From Hyalella azteca (taxonomy: Eukaryota > Arthropoda > Malacostraca > Amphipoda > Hyalellidae): a stretch of DNA of 64,000 nucleotides. Position numbers and translations under genes: made by a program. The notes below the pieces were generated by a model. It was given only the letters and a program-made list of their open reading frames with translations, was not told the origin of the DNA and made no database searches. Positions 46,639 through 56,357 of this stretch are shown here, one piece after another; position 1 is the stretch's first letter; every line of letters begins with the position of its first letter. Location of the stretch: assembly GCF_000764305.2 (NCBI RefSeq), contig NW_025936619.1:62001-126000 (forward strand), read 5' to 3'.

Positions 46639-47136
46639 TCAAAATTTCGAATTCGGAGATCTATGTGTAAAATTGAGCATGTTCCAACAATGCCTTAGGA
46701 TCCTTAGTATAAGTTTCGGACGTAGTAGTCCCAGGCCACGACGGATCGCCGCCTCTGACCATCGCGCATCCGCCCTCATTTTGGCCAGCTGATGCACGAT
46801 GCTGTTGCTTGCTTCTCGCTGCTGGTAGTGTTGCAGGGGAGGTCGATCTGGGATTGTGCCCAGAAACCCGCCCAGTCGTCTCATGAAGGTCTCCAGGGTG
46901 AACTCCCCCTCTCTTAGATCATTTGGTAGGACGTTAAACAGCTTTGGCCCCGCCACGGAAAGAGATCCATCTGACAGGGATTGAAATCTGACCGCGGATC
47001 TGTTACGTAGTGGGGGAATCCTGTACAGTCTCTCCCTTCTCTCGTTATGGTTTAATAATTCAATCCTGAATGTCTCGCTTTCAAAGTTTGGTGCCATTCC
47101 GGTAATTATTTTCCGTCGGTACAGAATAACATACAT
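46639..47136 (-). pseudogene. LINE ORF2 C-terminal region
   Basis: A continuous 165-residue frame, the longest in the window. It contains YVILYRRKIITGMAPNF, HNERRERLYRIPPLRNRSA, SLSVAGPKLFNVLPNDLR and FLGTIPDRPP, followed by ASNSIVHQLAKMR. This is the arrangement (RR..R.. P, a GPKLFN.LP.D.R block, then F...L..FL..IPD.P) known from the C-terminus of Jockey/CR1-like LINEs in invertebrates. It is the best preserved part of the element, in keeping with the 5' truncation and bias of LINE decay. It ends in a stop at about 46639. Confidence 0.9.
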
Positions 47137-47196
47137 CTCCGGTCTCCTATGCAGTGAATACAGACAGACCTAGGTGCTACAACCTCCCCCAGTAGT

Positions 47197-47388
47197 TCAA
47201 TTCCTCCATCCCTCTGATCCTGCAAAAATGAAGGTTCGTTGGACTCTATTCAGTTGCCGCACTGCGCAAAGTGTGAACGGGGTTAAGAGCTGGCAGCAGT
47301 ATTGAAGGAGAGGTATCACATGGGCTCTGAAGAGTGTGATAATCGGTTCCGCTTCTCTTGTCCTGAACGTCCGCCAGATCCACTCCAT
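47197..47388 (-). pseudogene. LINE ORF2 thumb/connection fragment
   Basis: The 63-residue frame reads WIWRTFRTREAEPIITLFRA, then HVIPLLQYCCQLLTP and RQLNRVQRTFIF. It corresponds to the W..RTF.TR....L...Y...V.P.L.YC.Q...P......LE.VQR.FT region just after the polymerase core. A stop and frameshift separate it from the C-terminal block. The preceding sequence 47400-47578 contains RDLV and NTQVKFE-like pieces of the same region in shifted frames. Confidence 0.85.
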
Positions 47389-47578
47389 CTGCCACCTACC
47401 TTATTAGGTTATTGCCACTATGTGATCACTCAAACTTGACCTGAGTATTCATCAATACTAGATCGCGAACTAGCCGCTTCTATCCGATTCCCGAGCCGCC
47501 AGGTAACAGGTAGCAGTGCTCCATACCAGCTCTTCCGTTACCTATATATGTCAGAACCTCAAACTTGCTCCCGTTGAA

Positions 47579-47960
47579 CTACATGCTGTTCACTTGGGCC
47601 CAGTCATATATTGCAGAGAAGTCTTCTTGCCACTTCTCGTAGTCTGCTCTGTCCGTAATAGTCATTGGGATCCTGGTGTCGTCCACGAATGACGGTGCAT
47701 AGGCGTGGTGCACTGTCACATCTATGTCGTCGATGTGGATAAGGAAGAAGATAGGGAATTGTGGTACTCCACGCTTCACATTAGCCTCGCTCGATCTCGA
47801 GCCTCCAACAACGACAGCTTGTAGTCTCTCAGTTAGGAAGTTGTGGATCCATGACAACCATTTACCTCCGACCCCAGTATAGTCCTAATTTTCTGAAGAG
47901 CACTCCATGGTCAACTTTGTCAAACGCTTACGCGAAGTCGAAATCCACCACGTACACCCC
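47579..47960 (-). pseudogene. LINE reverse transcriptase palm core, inactivated
   Basis: Motif A reads VVDFDFA*AFDKVDHGVLF, with an in-frame stop at 47928-47930 replacing the usual Lys. After a frameshift near 47860 come SWIHNFLTERLQAVVVGG, VKRGVPQ and DDIDVTVHHA. Then SFVDDTRIPMTI, where the usual FADD is FVDD. The usual GSVLGP-type segment after GVPQ is missing (FPIFFLI follows directly), so an in-frame deletion removed it. The two catalytic Asp of the FVDD box are still present. Confidence 0.9.
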
Positions 47961-48057
47961 GGCCCCCTCCTCCATCATGGCCATGGGATTTGGTGATGAT
48001 GGAGGAAGGGGGCCTCTCATCGATGTTTTCCAGAGCAAAGTCAGAGGGGACCATTAG

Positions 48058-48413
48058 TGCACCGACACATGTTTTCAGTAATACTGCAGGGACTCAATCT
48101 GGCCCAGGAGCCTAATAAATTGATAATTCTGTTATACTTAATTCTCTCTAGATCCGGCGTTTCAAGCTCAATGTTCCTCAGTCATCGCCTCTTGGAAGTT
48201 CTTGAAGGACTCCAAATTCGTTCTGCTGTCTTGAGTATGAGGGTTGCTGAATCCTTTTTCAAACTGCCCACCTAGCAGTTCGCACATGCCCTGGTCGTCA
48301 CCAACAAGCTAGGTCATCATTATTTTTCAGAGGCCTCAATTTTGGCCTTAGACTGGGCATATTCGTAGAAATATATGGCATTCTCCCGAATGGCAACCGG
48401 TGTCTGCATATTG
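48058..48413 (-). pseudogene. LINE ORF2 segment upstream of motif A
   Basis: Minus-strand pieces in order: TPVAIRENAIYFYEYAQSK (to 48327), LVGDDQGMCELLGGQFEKG and FSNPHTQDSRTN, EAMTEEH, then APGPD*VPAVLLKTC with a stop at 48094-48096. These match the N..FY.Y...K, LL..QF..VFS.P and GPDG.PA.LLK blocks of LINE ORF2. The finger segment that normally lies between LLK and motif A (about 130 residues) is absent, so a deletion of a few hundred bases is inferred. Confidence 0.8.
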
Positions 48414-48535
48414 GTTTAATTCGAGTGTCAAGTAAATTCTCTTCCAAAATTCAGATTTAAGCTAACGTAAATCATTAATATCTTAACGAAAATAATGTTT
48501 GAAAGAGAAGAGATCACTGTTGATGGTTTTAATTA
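48408..48535. mobile_element. Family C palindromic element nested in the LINE (copy C1)
   Basis: About 100 bp here are shared with 52308-52408: ATATTGGTTTAA, TCGAGT.TCAAGTAAATTCTCTT, CAAAATTCAGATTTAAGCTAACG and TTTGAAAGAGAAGAGA. The ends TTCTCTT(T/C)CAAA and TTTGAAAGAGAA are inverted, giving a MITE-like palindrome. It lies between the LINE pieces ending SHEAEQ (48537) and starting TPVAIREN (48413). These are adjacent in intact elements, so family C probably inserted into the LINE. Confidence 0.65.
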
Positions 48536-48536
48536 A

Positions 48537-48694
48537 TTATTGCTCTGCCTCGTGTGAGTCCTGCAGCTGACGTTCAGTCTCCTCAATTTTCTGCTTTAGA
48601 TTCACCAGCCTCCGCCTCTCCATATTCCTGTAGGAGGCCGCAATCTGCTTGTTCAGACTCGTTCGTTTTTTCATGAGGATTCGTCTCTCAATGT
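48537..48694 (-). pseudogene. LINE ORF2 basic coiled-coil segment
   Basis: The frame reads ERRILMKKRTSLNKQIAASY, RNMERRRLVNLKQKIEETER and QLQDSHEAEQ, then a stop. The pattern R..L.K.I........R...LK.KI...E..L..SH..E is the segment that precedes the reverse transcriptase in Jockey/CR1-like LINEs, usually continuing into an A..AI..N...FY.Y block. That next block is found 125 bp further on, beyond family C copy C1. Sequence upstream (48695-48821) is open but not recognisably LINE. Confidence 0.7.
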
Positions 48695-49700
48695 CTACAT
48701 GAATTATAGTATCAAACGAAAATGAATTATCGAAGAAATTTGGATTCATAACAAAGAAGGTATGGAAGAAACCAATAGTAGTGGCGTTGAAAGAACTGAC
48801 GATTTCGTTGCGACTGCGCATTCGATTATAATTATAACCCTTCGTTTCCCCGTAAAATCGAGTGGGTCTATTGGATTTTCATAGCATAATCCAAAATTTA
48901 GAATGATCGTGGTGGTAGTTATTGAGGCTACAATTATTTTATTCCCTGCATCCTTGTCCGTGCTCGGCGCCCCACCGTGGGTTGCGACCTCCCTGGGTCG
49001 TCAGAGGTGTGCACAGCAGGACTCTGGAGCCCCGGTCCTGGCTCAACGTCCGCGTGACTGCCGAGTCCATCACAGCGAGCAAAATCTCTCTTAACAGCCC
49101 ATCAAGGACCGTGAGTGGTGTTGAGAGTGAAAATCTGCAAAAATTGACGGAGATTTAAAGGTATAAGGTGAGAGAATTTCGCTTTCTACACCTGCTGGGG
49201 TTCGTCCGGTTCTGTCACACAACGCGGTTGCGCGCTTTCTCTGTCCCTTTCCACGCTAGCCGAAGCCAGCGCCACTGGGAGTGTTTCGCAGCGGCGGTCT
49301 TGTCCGTACCCTATAATTATAGTTTCACGCTTGACACCTTTCCATTGTTCGGAGCCAATTAAAGGAGTGTATCACAGCGGGGCGCCCGCATCTACACTAC
49401 GACTTTGGACCTTAGTGACGAGGTGGTAGGCTATTCTCAGCCTACAGGCCCACTATGCCAGTCTATTGTCGCTTCTATGTGCAGAGCCGGAGCAACTTTG
49501 GGCCCTATGGTCCGACTTTAAGGGCCAGTATACGGCCATAGAAAAGGCTTTTAACAAACGAGGGCGAGTCGGCCTGAGCGACAAGGTTGAGACGGATGCC
49601 CGCAAGACATACGGAGTTATCTTCACACATCATCTGAAGAAAATGGGCGAAAGTTTTAGCTCAAGCGGATCATGTGTCCTGAGGCAGCATTAATGGAAAT
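48695..49700 (+). other. GC-richer stretch with a possible gag-like frame
   Basis: Composition shifts to GC- and CG-rich at about 48950-49700. The plus frame 49466-49693 has no ATG start. It reads AEPEQLWALWSDFKGQYTAI, EKAFNKRGRVGLSDKVETDA, RKTYGVIFTHHLKKMGE, ending CVLRQH. The LW..F......IE pattern is reminiscent of the gag start of BEL/Pao or Gypsy LTR retrotransposons, but there is no zinc knuckle, protease or polymerase downstream and no LTR pair was found. An ordinary exon is the alternative. Confidence 0.25.
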
Positions 49701-50499
49701 AATTGGACAAATCAAGTGAACAATTTATTACATCGGTGAATATCAGTGCGAATGACGCGTTTTATTTCATAATCAGTATATGAGCCAACATGACATGAGA
49801 TGAAATATTTTCAATATTTTCAACAAGTGAGGAAAACGGTATAATTTCTGTAAATACATGCTAATTAAATTAATTACGTTTTTTAAATAGTAAACTCAAT
49901 TTACGGGTTATTCAATTAAATAATAGTCTGACAAACATTAGTTCTGGGAAAATATTCAAAACGAAATACATTTTTGCGAATTCTGGACAGACATTATGAA
50001 GGAATAAAGTTTTTCAGAAGCCACGTATGCAAGAAGTGCTTGGTGACGACACGCGCATCTATCGTCACCACGTGAATCTATTTTATTTAGCCGGCTTCAC
50101 TACATCTAATAAGGTAATTTAATTTAATAGTATCGTGAATCAATCACAAATCATTGTTTCATGCACTAAATGACACTGCAGACACGTCCCGTCGTCGCTG
50201 GCGAAAGTTGTGATACTTAGATGTTCCATTTTATTTGTTCATATTCAATCATATTTGTTATTTCACGTTCATATTCAATCGACATATTTTCTAGGACGGT
50301 AACATTCATTCTCAGTGTGCTATTTATCATGATTATACAGTTAACTGTAGGGAAATTTAAGTGTTGCACAATTTTGATCAGTATATTTCATGTATCAAAA
50401 CAATACCTACATCAATTTCAGTCAATTATCTTATTATAAAATAGCAGGAATAGAAGAAATACCATTCGCACGCAAATCCGCGCCAATTTTGTAAAAATA
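49701..50499. other. Unassigned AT-rich stretch
   Basis: No gene or repeat family is recognised. The 72-codon frame at 50221 is hydrophobic and AT-driven and is treated as chance. Confidence 0.35.
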
Positions 50500-50570
50500 T
50501 AACTCAGTACTCACTGCAGTGAGTGACAGAGAGCGTAACTCAGTACTCACTGCAGTGAGTGACAGAGAGC
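50500..50570. repeat. 36-bp tandem duplication with internal palindrome
   Basis: TAACTCAGTACTCACTGCAG followed by TGAGTGACAGAGAGC occurs at 50500 and 50536 with no differences. Each unit holds the 16-bp palindrome ACTCACTGCAGTGAGT. Confidence 0.95.
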
Positions 50571-50675
50571 TCATTTTCTCGTCGACGAAAACTTGAGGTC
50601 ACGGACGGATGGACAGACGGACGGACATGGCGAGCAAAATAGTGCATTTTTTCCATAAATGAGAAAATGCGCTAA
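50567..50675. mobile_element. Small inverted-repeat element candidate
   Basis: AGCTCATTTTCTC (50568-50580) and GAGAAAATGCGC (50661-50672) are inverted with one mismatch, enclosing about 80 bp that includes GGACGGATGGACAGACGGAC (from about 50618). Only one copy was seen in the window, so a MITE identity rests on the termini alone. Confidence 0.3.
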
Positions 50676-52307
50676 AAATGAAATCAATTAGATTATGTTA
50701 ATGATGCTTTGTACTGTAAACCTTGTTGAATTCTACAGCCAAGTGTTCAAATTTTGTCTTGAATAACCGTTCAAATCACTAAATATAACATTGTTGGCAT
50801 AAAATTTCGGTTCACTTTGTCTAGCATCGGGATGGAAATACCTGTAGATTTATGTGAGATGAAGGAACCGCCCTCGGGGGCGAACATGTGTGAGCCTCCC
50901 GGGGGCAAGTGCCTCCGTGGGGTAGGAAATATCCCATCCATTGTATCTATACGGCATCGTCTCTACCACAAAATTAACTTGCAATATTGGTAGGAATATC
51001 ACTGCTTCAACGTGAACGAAAATGTCCACTTAGGCTTACGAGTCTTTAAATCGGATCGCAGCAATAAGGCCTTCAGGAAATGAGTTCTCTATAGCCAAAC
51101 GACGCTTGTGGGAGTTGGCTGCGTTCACGATGAACTTGAAATGCTATGGCGTAACCTGTTATGTGAAAAACATATTGTGTGTATTTAAATTATATTTTAC
51201 TGACTGTTGGCTGGTTTTATATGTTCACCAAATAATTTTTAAAGCCCTCCTCAAGTTTCTCGTCCTCCCCTCAATAGTTTTAAGCGCTCCTTTGAATGCC
51301 GGTAAATTATAATTATAGACTGCCGGTGTGGTGTGTTGCATGTGCATGAATTTCGTCGGTTATCGTCACTATAAAATGTACAACATGTCATAGTAAGTGT
51401 TTAATGATATTAGAATTAGGAAAATACAAATGTTTCAGAGCATTTATCGCACAACGTAAATTGCAGCTCGCAGTGCATGTTTACTCAAAACTCTTAAAAT
51501 AAAGCAGACCCTTGGTGTATACAAGCACTTAGTTGTCGGTCGCTGCTTCTGAGAAAAACTGATTTAGTGCAAACCATTCCTAGAAGAAGGCAGGCCATAT
51601 TAGCAATTCATTGTTTGGAAAGAGGTATCAAAAATAATAAGAAATAATTATAACAGTTACTAAATTTCGAACTACAATTTCAGATAACCTTTGAATATAC
51701 AATGCCAATTCCCTTTTTCACAAATAGAATAATTCGGAGGCTTACTTCGAGGGGTTTCCAAAAATATTCATATCGTAAATTTTTTCTAAATACCGCAATT
51801 CTTCGCTGTTATCTATTGAGATTAGTTTTGTTTATCATTTTATTTTTCGAATAATTATTTGAATAAATTTATTTCGCGAAATAATACTACGTAGAGATTT
51901 TCACTCACAGTATACAATACTGTTGCTGTCGTACACTCTAAGCGACGCACGATAGGCTGAGCGTTCGGTATTGGTCGTCATGTTCAAGCGACCTGAACTA
52001 TGGTACTATGGGAGTTTGTAAAGGTTGTACTAGTATACGAAGAGCCTGTTCCAAAAGCACTTTACAGAACATTGATACTTGCAATATGAATAAATATGTA
52101 TTAAAGTATCATTTTCACTACTTCCCGGATATTCGAAAACCGGAAAGTAAACCCGAATTATGCGATTGACGCCGCTCAATATCCCAATTTGAACATAAAT
52201 CATAAGCTAAATCTGACATTTGAACCAAAACTCTCCTCAAAACAGAATTAAAGTGGAATAAAAGTAAATAATTTAGACGAAAGAAGATTTATCGGGAAAT
52301 ATATTGG
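50676..52307. other. Unassigned stretch
   Basis: A short GC-rich palindromic patch lies at 50869-50918 (CCCTCGGGGGCG, CCTCCCGGGGGCAAG). Otherwise no gene or repeat is recognised. Confidence 0.35.
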
Positions 52308-52408
52308 TTAAAGTCGAGTATCAAGTAAATTCTCTTTCAAAATTCAGATTTAAGCTAACGTTCATCATGCATAACTGAACGAAAAAAAATGTTTGAAAGA
52401 GAAGAGAA
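52308..52408. mobile_element. Family C palindromic element, copy C2
   Basis: Shares ATATTGGTTAAA, TCGAGTATCAAGTAAATTCT, CTTTCAAAATTCAGATTTAAG and GTTTGAAAGAGAAGAGA with copy C1 at 48.4 kb. The ends TTCTCTTTCAAA/TTTGAAAGAGAA are inverted. It stands about 120 bp downstream (minus strand) of the coding remnant at 52531, next to a second palindrome, GAATGGGTTGCTG/CAGCAACCCATTC (52426-52474). Confidence 0.65.
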
Positions 52409-52481
52409 ATGGGTTGCTGAGAGAAGAATGGGTTGCTGGAAAGCTTCCGCAGCAACCCATTCGCTTTGTCGCTATTTTAAG

Positions 52482-52752
52482 ACATTAACTGTTCCAGTTG
52501 GTTCAAGACTTGAAGGTGGTAATCTGACATTTATTGCTTCTCTAATCTAAGGAGTAAATGTGACACCTCAGCATCTCGTACAACTGGTTTAACCTGACGA
52601 AATAAGGCAACCAAGACAGGAAATGACGCGACTAGAAAAGCCTTCTTCGGCTCAAGCCTAACAGCACGACTTTTCAATACCTTCTGGGTAGCGGCTAGTT
52701 GCTTACGCAATGGCGACAGATTATCCAACCAAAGATGCAATATTTCAACTCA
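52482..52752 (-). pseudogene. Coding remnant or 3' exon, protein unknown
   Basis: On the minus strand an open stretch reads VEILHLWLDNLSPLRKQLAA, TQKVLKSRAVRLEPKKAFLV, ASFPVLVALFRQVKPVVRDA and EVSHLLLRLEKQ, then TAA at 52531. The same frame continues after that stop with MSDYHLQVLNQLEQLMS before a second stop near 52480. The translation is amphipathic, rich in Leu, Lys and Arg, and clearly protein-like, so it is probably derived from a real gene or transposon. I do not recognise the family. No ATG is present; the frame opens after a stop at about 52755. Confidence 0.4.
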
Positions 52753-52914
52753 ATTTATTGCTCGCCCTCCCTGATAAAATATAAGATCTCACCGTACAAT
52801 AATGAACTATATGAGTCAGTTTTTTTTCAATTTCAACTCAATTTATTGCTCGCCCTTCTTGATAAAATATAAGATCTTACCGTACAAAAATGAACTACGA
52901 GTCATTTTTTTCAG
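52743..52914. repeat. 88-bp tandem duplication (two copies)
   Basis: TTTCAACTCAATTTATTGCT then CGCCCT.C.TGATAAAATATAAGATCT.ACCGTACAA.AATGAACTA occurs at 52743 and 52831. A few differences are seen. It abuts the start of the coding remnant. Confidence 0.9.
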
Positions 52915-54060
52915 TGGGAGTAAAGAGCGCAACACAAAATCCAAGGCAATGACAAAAGAAACGACACATAAGAACCTGGGCTGATAGCAGGTTTAAATCT
53001 AAAATCACGACTTCTTGAAGCTTAAGGAAATACCCTCTAAAAAATCTCAGGAAATTGGCCTAAAAACACAAAAAAAGGGCTTTCCTGCGGTGCGGGCGGC
53101 CTGGCCGACTATAGAGCGTTTCAAAACAATCTCTGAATTTTATGCCCCCAGTGAAGTACGCTGAACTGATTACACTAGTCAGTTTTTATAGGGGTATAGG
53201 AGATCCTATCTTTTAGTCTGCTTAAGACTTGCACTAATACAGTGGTTCCTAAAATATTTTGGTCATGGCTCATTATGAATGGGTCGAAATTTTGGCGCCA
53301 CACTCGTACCTGAAACGCCAAAAATAATACTGACACATTTCAACTTGATTGACTATCAATACAGAATACATGTACGTATAAGTTGAAATATACACAAAAA
53401 CTCAATACCTATGATTGAAAGTCCTGTTGTACCCTCATTACTTAAGTAACAAATTAAATCAAGGTTAATAAATGATAAAATTGTGTTTCCAGAACGATAT
53501 TTTCATTAGCAATCTGTGAGAAGAAATAGAAGAGAGTTAACAAAACTTATTGTATTACTTGAAGCTATAATACTGTTTTTACCCTGCCTAACTTTTCGAA
53601 TCTGGGTTTCTCTCCTGAAACTACCACTCTTTGATTGTGCTCAATGTTGTGCGGAGATCTCATTTTGCTCTTTTGGACAGAGCAGCTGAGAAGCCCGCAT
53701 CACGGAGCAAAGATACAATGAGAAGCATTATATGTATATAGATACAAAACAAAGCCCTATGCCAAATGAGTAATGTACCTACAGGGCGGCGCGGGCCGGG
53801 CCAGGCCGGGCGGCTACAGCCCACTCTAATGCCGAATTCCCTCTGCAAAAAGTTTTTCGGGCAATTTTTCAAACAAACTTTCTTCAGTTTTCCACGTTTC
53901 AGGTATTGAATATTTAAAATTATATGGATAAAGTCCATCTCGTGAATGAGAGCAAATTTCAGAGGATGAAGATAGTCGACCCTCGCTCCTCGGCGTGGCC
54001 GGCTCATACGGAGGCGCCTTTACACGAGGCCAGTTGTGACAGTCAATAGGCTTGTGGCCT
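52915..54060. other. Unassigned stretch
   Basis: A GC-rich stretch at 53783-53815 (GGCGGCGCGGGCCGGGCC) is embedded in AT-rich sequence. The minus frame 53660-54007 (115 codons) crosses it without a recognisable motif. Confidence 0.35.
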
Positions 54061-54200
54061 CTTGTAGAGGAATTTGTATTTGTATTGTAGAGGGATTGTC
54101 TTGTAGAGGAATTTGTATTTGTATTGTAGAGGGATTGTCATGTACAGGAATTTGTATTTGTATTGTGGAGGGATTGTCTTGTAGAGGAATTTGTATCTGT
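54061..54200. repeat. 39-bp tandem repeat, about 3.6 copies
   Basis: Units start at 54061, 54100, 54139 and 54178: CTTGTAGAGGAATTTGTATT then TGTATTGTAGAGGGATTGT. Because 39 is a multiple of three, the minus strand keeps an open frame of 13-residue repeats (QDNPSTIQIQIPL), which is a by-product unless transcription is shown. Confidence 0.95.
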
Positions 54201-56067
54201 GGCCTCTTGTAGAGGGCCACTAGAATCATATATTTCATATTTTAGTAGCAGTTGAATGGAAACTGGCTGGTAACATGACCAGCTATAACAGCCACTTGAT
54301 TGGTTGAGAATGATTAAGATGTGAGAGTTTTATGTTGAGTAACGGTATCTCAATTTGTGTGAAATTTAATACCTGATAGAAGATAATGCCCTTGTTTTTG
54401 GTCATGTAATTCTTGGATATAACATTCGTCCTTGACGGTATTATTCAAAGTTTTATCTCTTTTAAATAATGATAGATATATATTATTGACTGACGATTTA
54501 AACATTTTTAAATGTTTCGTACATATCGGTCACAAACTCACAATATCAATTGTCCCCGAAACAACTTTAAACAAATTTCATTTTTAGTGCGCCTCTTCGA
54601 TTGAGTATCTCAACTTATGGGCTACTGACGGCAGCTTGTTACACGGGAGCTTGCGATGCTAATGGCGTTGATAATAGTTAATTTACTCGTAAGCCAAGAT
54701 TTCAAAATTCTACAGGAAATTGAAACATAACGATTATTTTCTCTCTCTACTCTCCCCATTTTACATTGTTAAAAACTTGTAATGTCCTTCGTCAAGTATT
54801 GTTCAATCAGTCACTAATGACTGATTGATCCTCGTCTTGAGTAAACCTTGAATTAGGCATGGATGGTATACGAAATTATGAGAAACTAAAATTTTTACCT
54901 ATTTTTTTTTAAATTGTCCGTTAGTAATAATTGCCACAACTGGACCTGTGTAATGCCTCTACAGGCACTGCGGCACCCACCACCCGCTTTGATGCCCTTA
55001 CAGCTGGTAATGCTCCCTTATCATATCGCTCTTCACCTACCGCGGTTTCACTTGATCGCGGGTTACCGAGAAATATAAATGGGAAGAATCATTCGCAGAT
55101 CTTCTTTGCTTCGCGAGTTTCTGAGGAAGTCAATCGGTGGATTTAAATTGCCTGTGGAACTAGATCAGCAGTAGGAGAGTGGGTAGGGTTTGCAAACACT
55201 TAAAAAGCTGAAAAATTACCAATCAAAATATAAAAAGTTTGATAATTACTATAAGTCGACCAATTCCGCATCGAGGATTTCACATCTCGCTGCGAGGTCT
55301 GGAATGTAACCCCCGTGATAGGTGAGGATTGCGTTCGGAAAGCGTACTGAACTCGTACGGTCCTCGTTAGGCGAGATTTTTTTAATCACATAAAATATTA
55401 TACGTTATTAGAGGAAGGCTAACTGTAAATTTTGTCTGCAATGCATTGCCAAGTTTGCCCATTAATGTAACTGCCAAGTTGTATCGGCAGCCAAATTTCG
55501 TTAGATCTCCATGCACTACTGTCCATTAATTATCGAGAACTTAACTAGCTAATCATATGTAAATGAGTGCTTTCGAAATGTCTCGCCTTGTCCCGTACAA
55601 CTGTTGGATATATCGTATTGTTATCTCATGTCTCGTTTCATATCAATCTCTTAACATTGCTATAATATACGGAACACAATCGGTAAATTCTGGAACAAAA
55701 TAATGCCACAATTTTTACTATTTTTCTGGGAACTTTTTCCCTTTATTTTCTTAATTTATTTTGGGATATATAGCGCATCGCCAGTTCATTTCGAGGAAAC
55801 AATTCCGAGACGCACGAGTTAAATAGTAGCTGATAGGCAACTGGGCTACGTACGCTGCGCCTAAAATGATTATTGAGTCCGTCAATAGCCACAGTTTGAT
55901 ATCTTAATAGGAATCTGCTGGACCAAGGCTAGCTTCTGCCATTGTTACCAGCGTGTGAGGTCCTCCCACCCTAGTGAATGTGATGACTATAGTTCTAACG
56001 GACATCATTGTCGTGGATTGTTCTTGGATGTTTAATAGGTTATGTTGGATTGTTGTTGCCACAATTT
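54201..56067. other. Unassigned stretch
   Basis: No gene is recognised. The 71-codon frame at 54931-55146 (GTAAPTTRFDALTAGNAP) is in a GC-richer patch but shows no motif. Confidence 0.35.
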
Positions 56068-56357
56068 CATCTTGCATGGCAAGGAATTTAAAAGCAAATA
56101 AAACGCCAAAGCAAATTCACCATATGTCCATATCGATATTGAAAACGTTTTCGATTTAATGTTGTTTTGTGTTTTAGGTCTCTTTAGGTTTTAATGTCTG
56201 ACTTAGAATTTGAATTACAAAATGATTGTATTCATTTTTAGATTGTCGAACTGATGATGGAGTTGGACTCCGAAACTTTTTCACTATCGATATGGTGAAT
56301 TTGCTTGGCGTTTTCTTTGCTTTTACATTCCTTTTGAACTTGCGATATAAGCAGACT
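56068..56357 (+). mobile_element. Family B inverted-repeat element B2, largest copy, with hammerhead-like core
   Basis: The left arm 56083-56153 (GGAATTTAAAAGCAAATAAA...GAAAACG) is the reverse complement of the right arm 56272-56331, about 60 bp with small indels. The right arm continues to GAACTTGCGATATAAGCAGAC, shared with the copies at 27.9 kb and (as GTCTGCTTAAATCG) at 22.6 and 37.5 kb. On the plus strand at 56251-56276 the spacer holds CTGATGA, T, GGAGT-TGG-ACTCC, GAAAC. The left arm also carries, on its minus strand, CGAAAACGTTTT, i.e. the 3' half of the same motif. So two terminal repeats in inverted orientation seem to be fused. Confidence 0.7.
56251..56276 (+). ncRNA. Candidate hammerhead ribozyme core (B2)
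   Basis: CTGATGA (56251-56257), one T, a 5-bp stem II GGAGT/ACTCC with TGG loop, then GAAAC. All invariant core bases are present. The single extra T between A9 and stem II departs from the canonical core. Stem I, stem III and the cleavage site were not defined. Confidence 0.4.

Larger units (their letters stand above)
46560..48700 (-). mobile_element. Dead non-LTR retrotransposon (LINE), minus strand
   Basis: Successive minus-strand fragments follow the order of a LINE ORF2 of the Jockey/CR1-like type: a basic coiled segment, the reverse transcriptase start (APGPD*VPAVLLKTC), motif A, the FxDD block, the thumb and the C-terminal region. They are separated by frameshifts, stops and deletions. 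The endonuclease region is not visible and the 5' end is not located. The element is interrupted by a palindromic insertion at about 48410-48535. It cannot encode a functional protein. Clade assignment is tentative because it is based on motif wording only. Confidence 0.9.
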
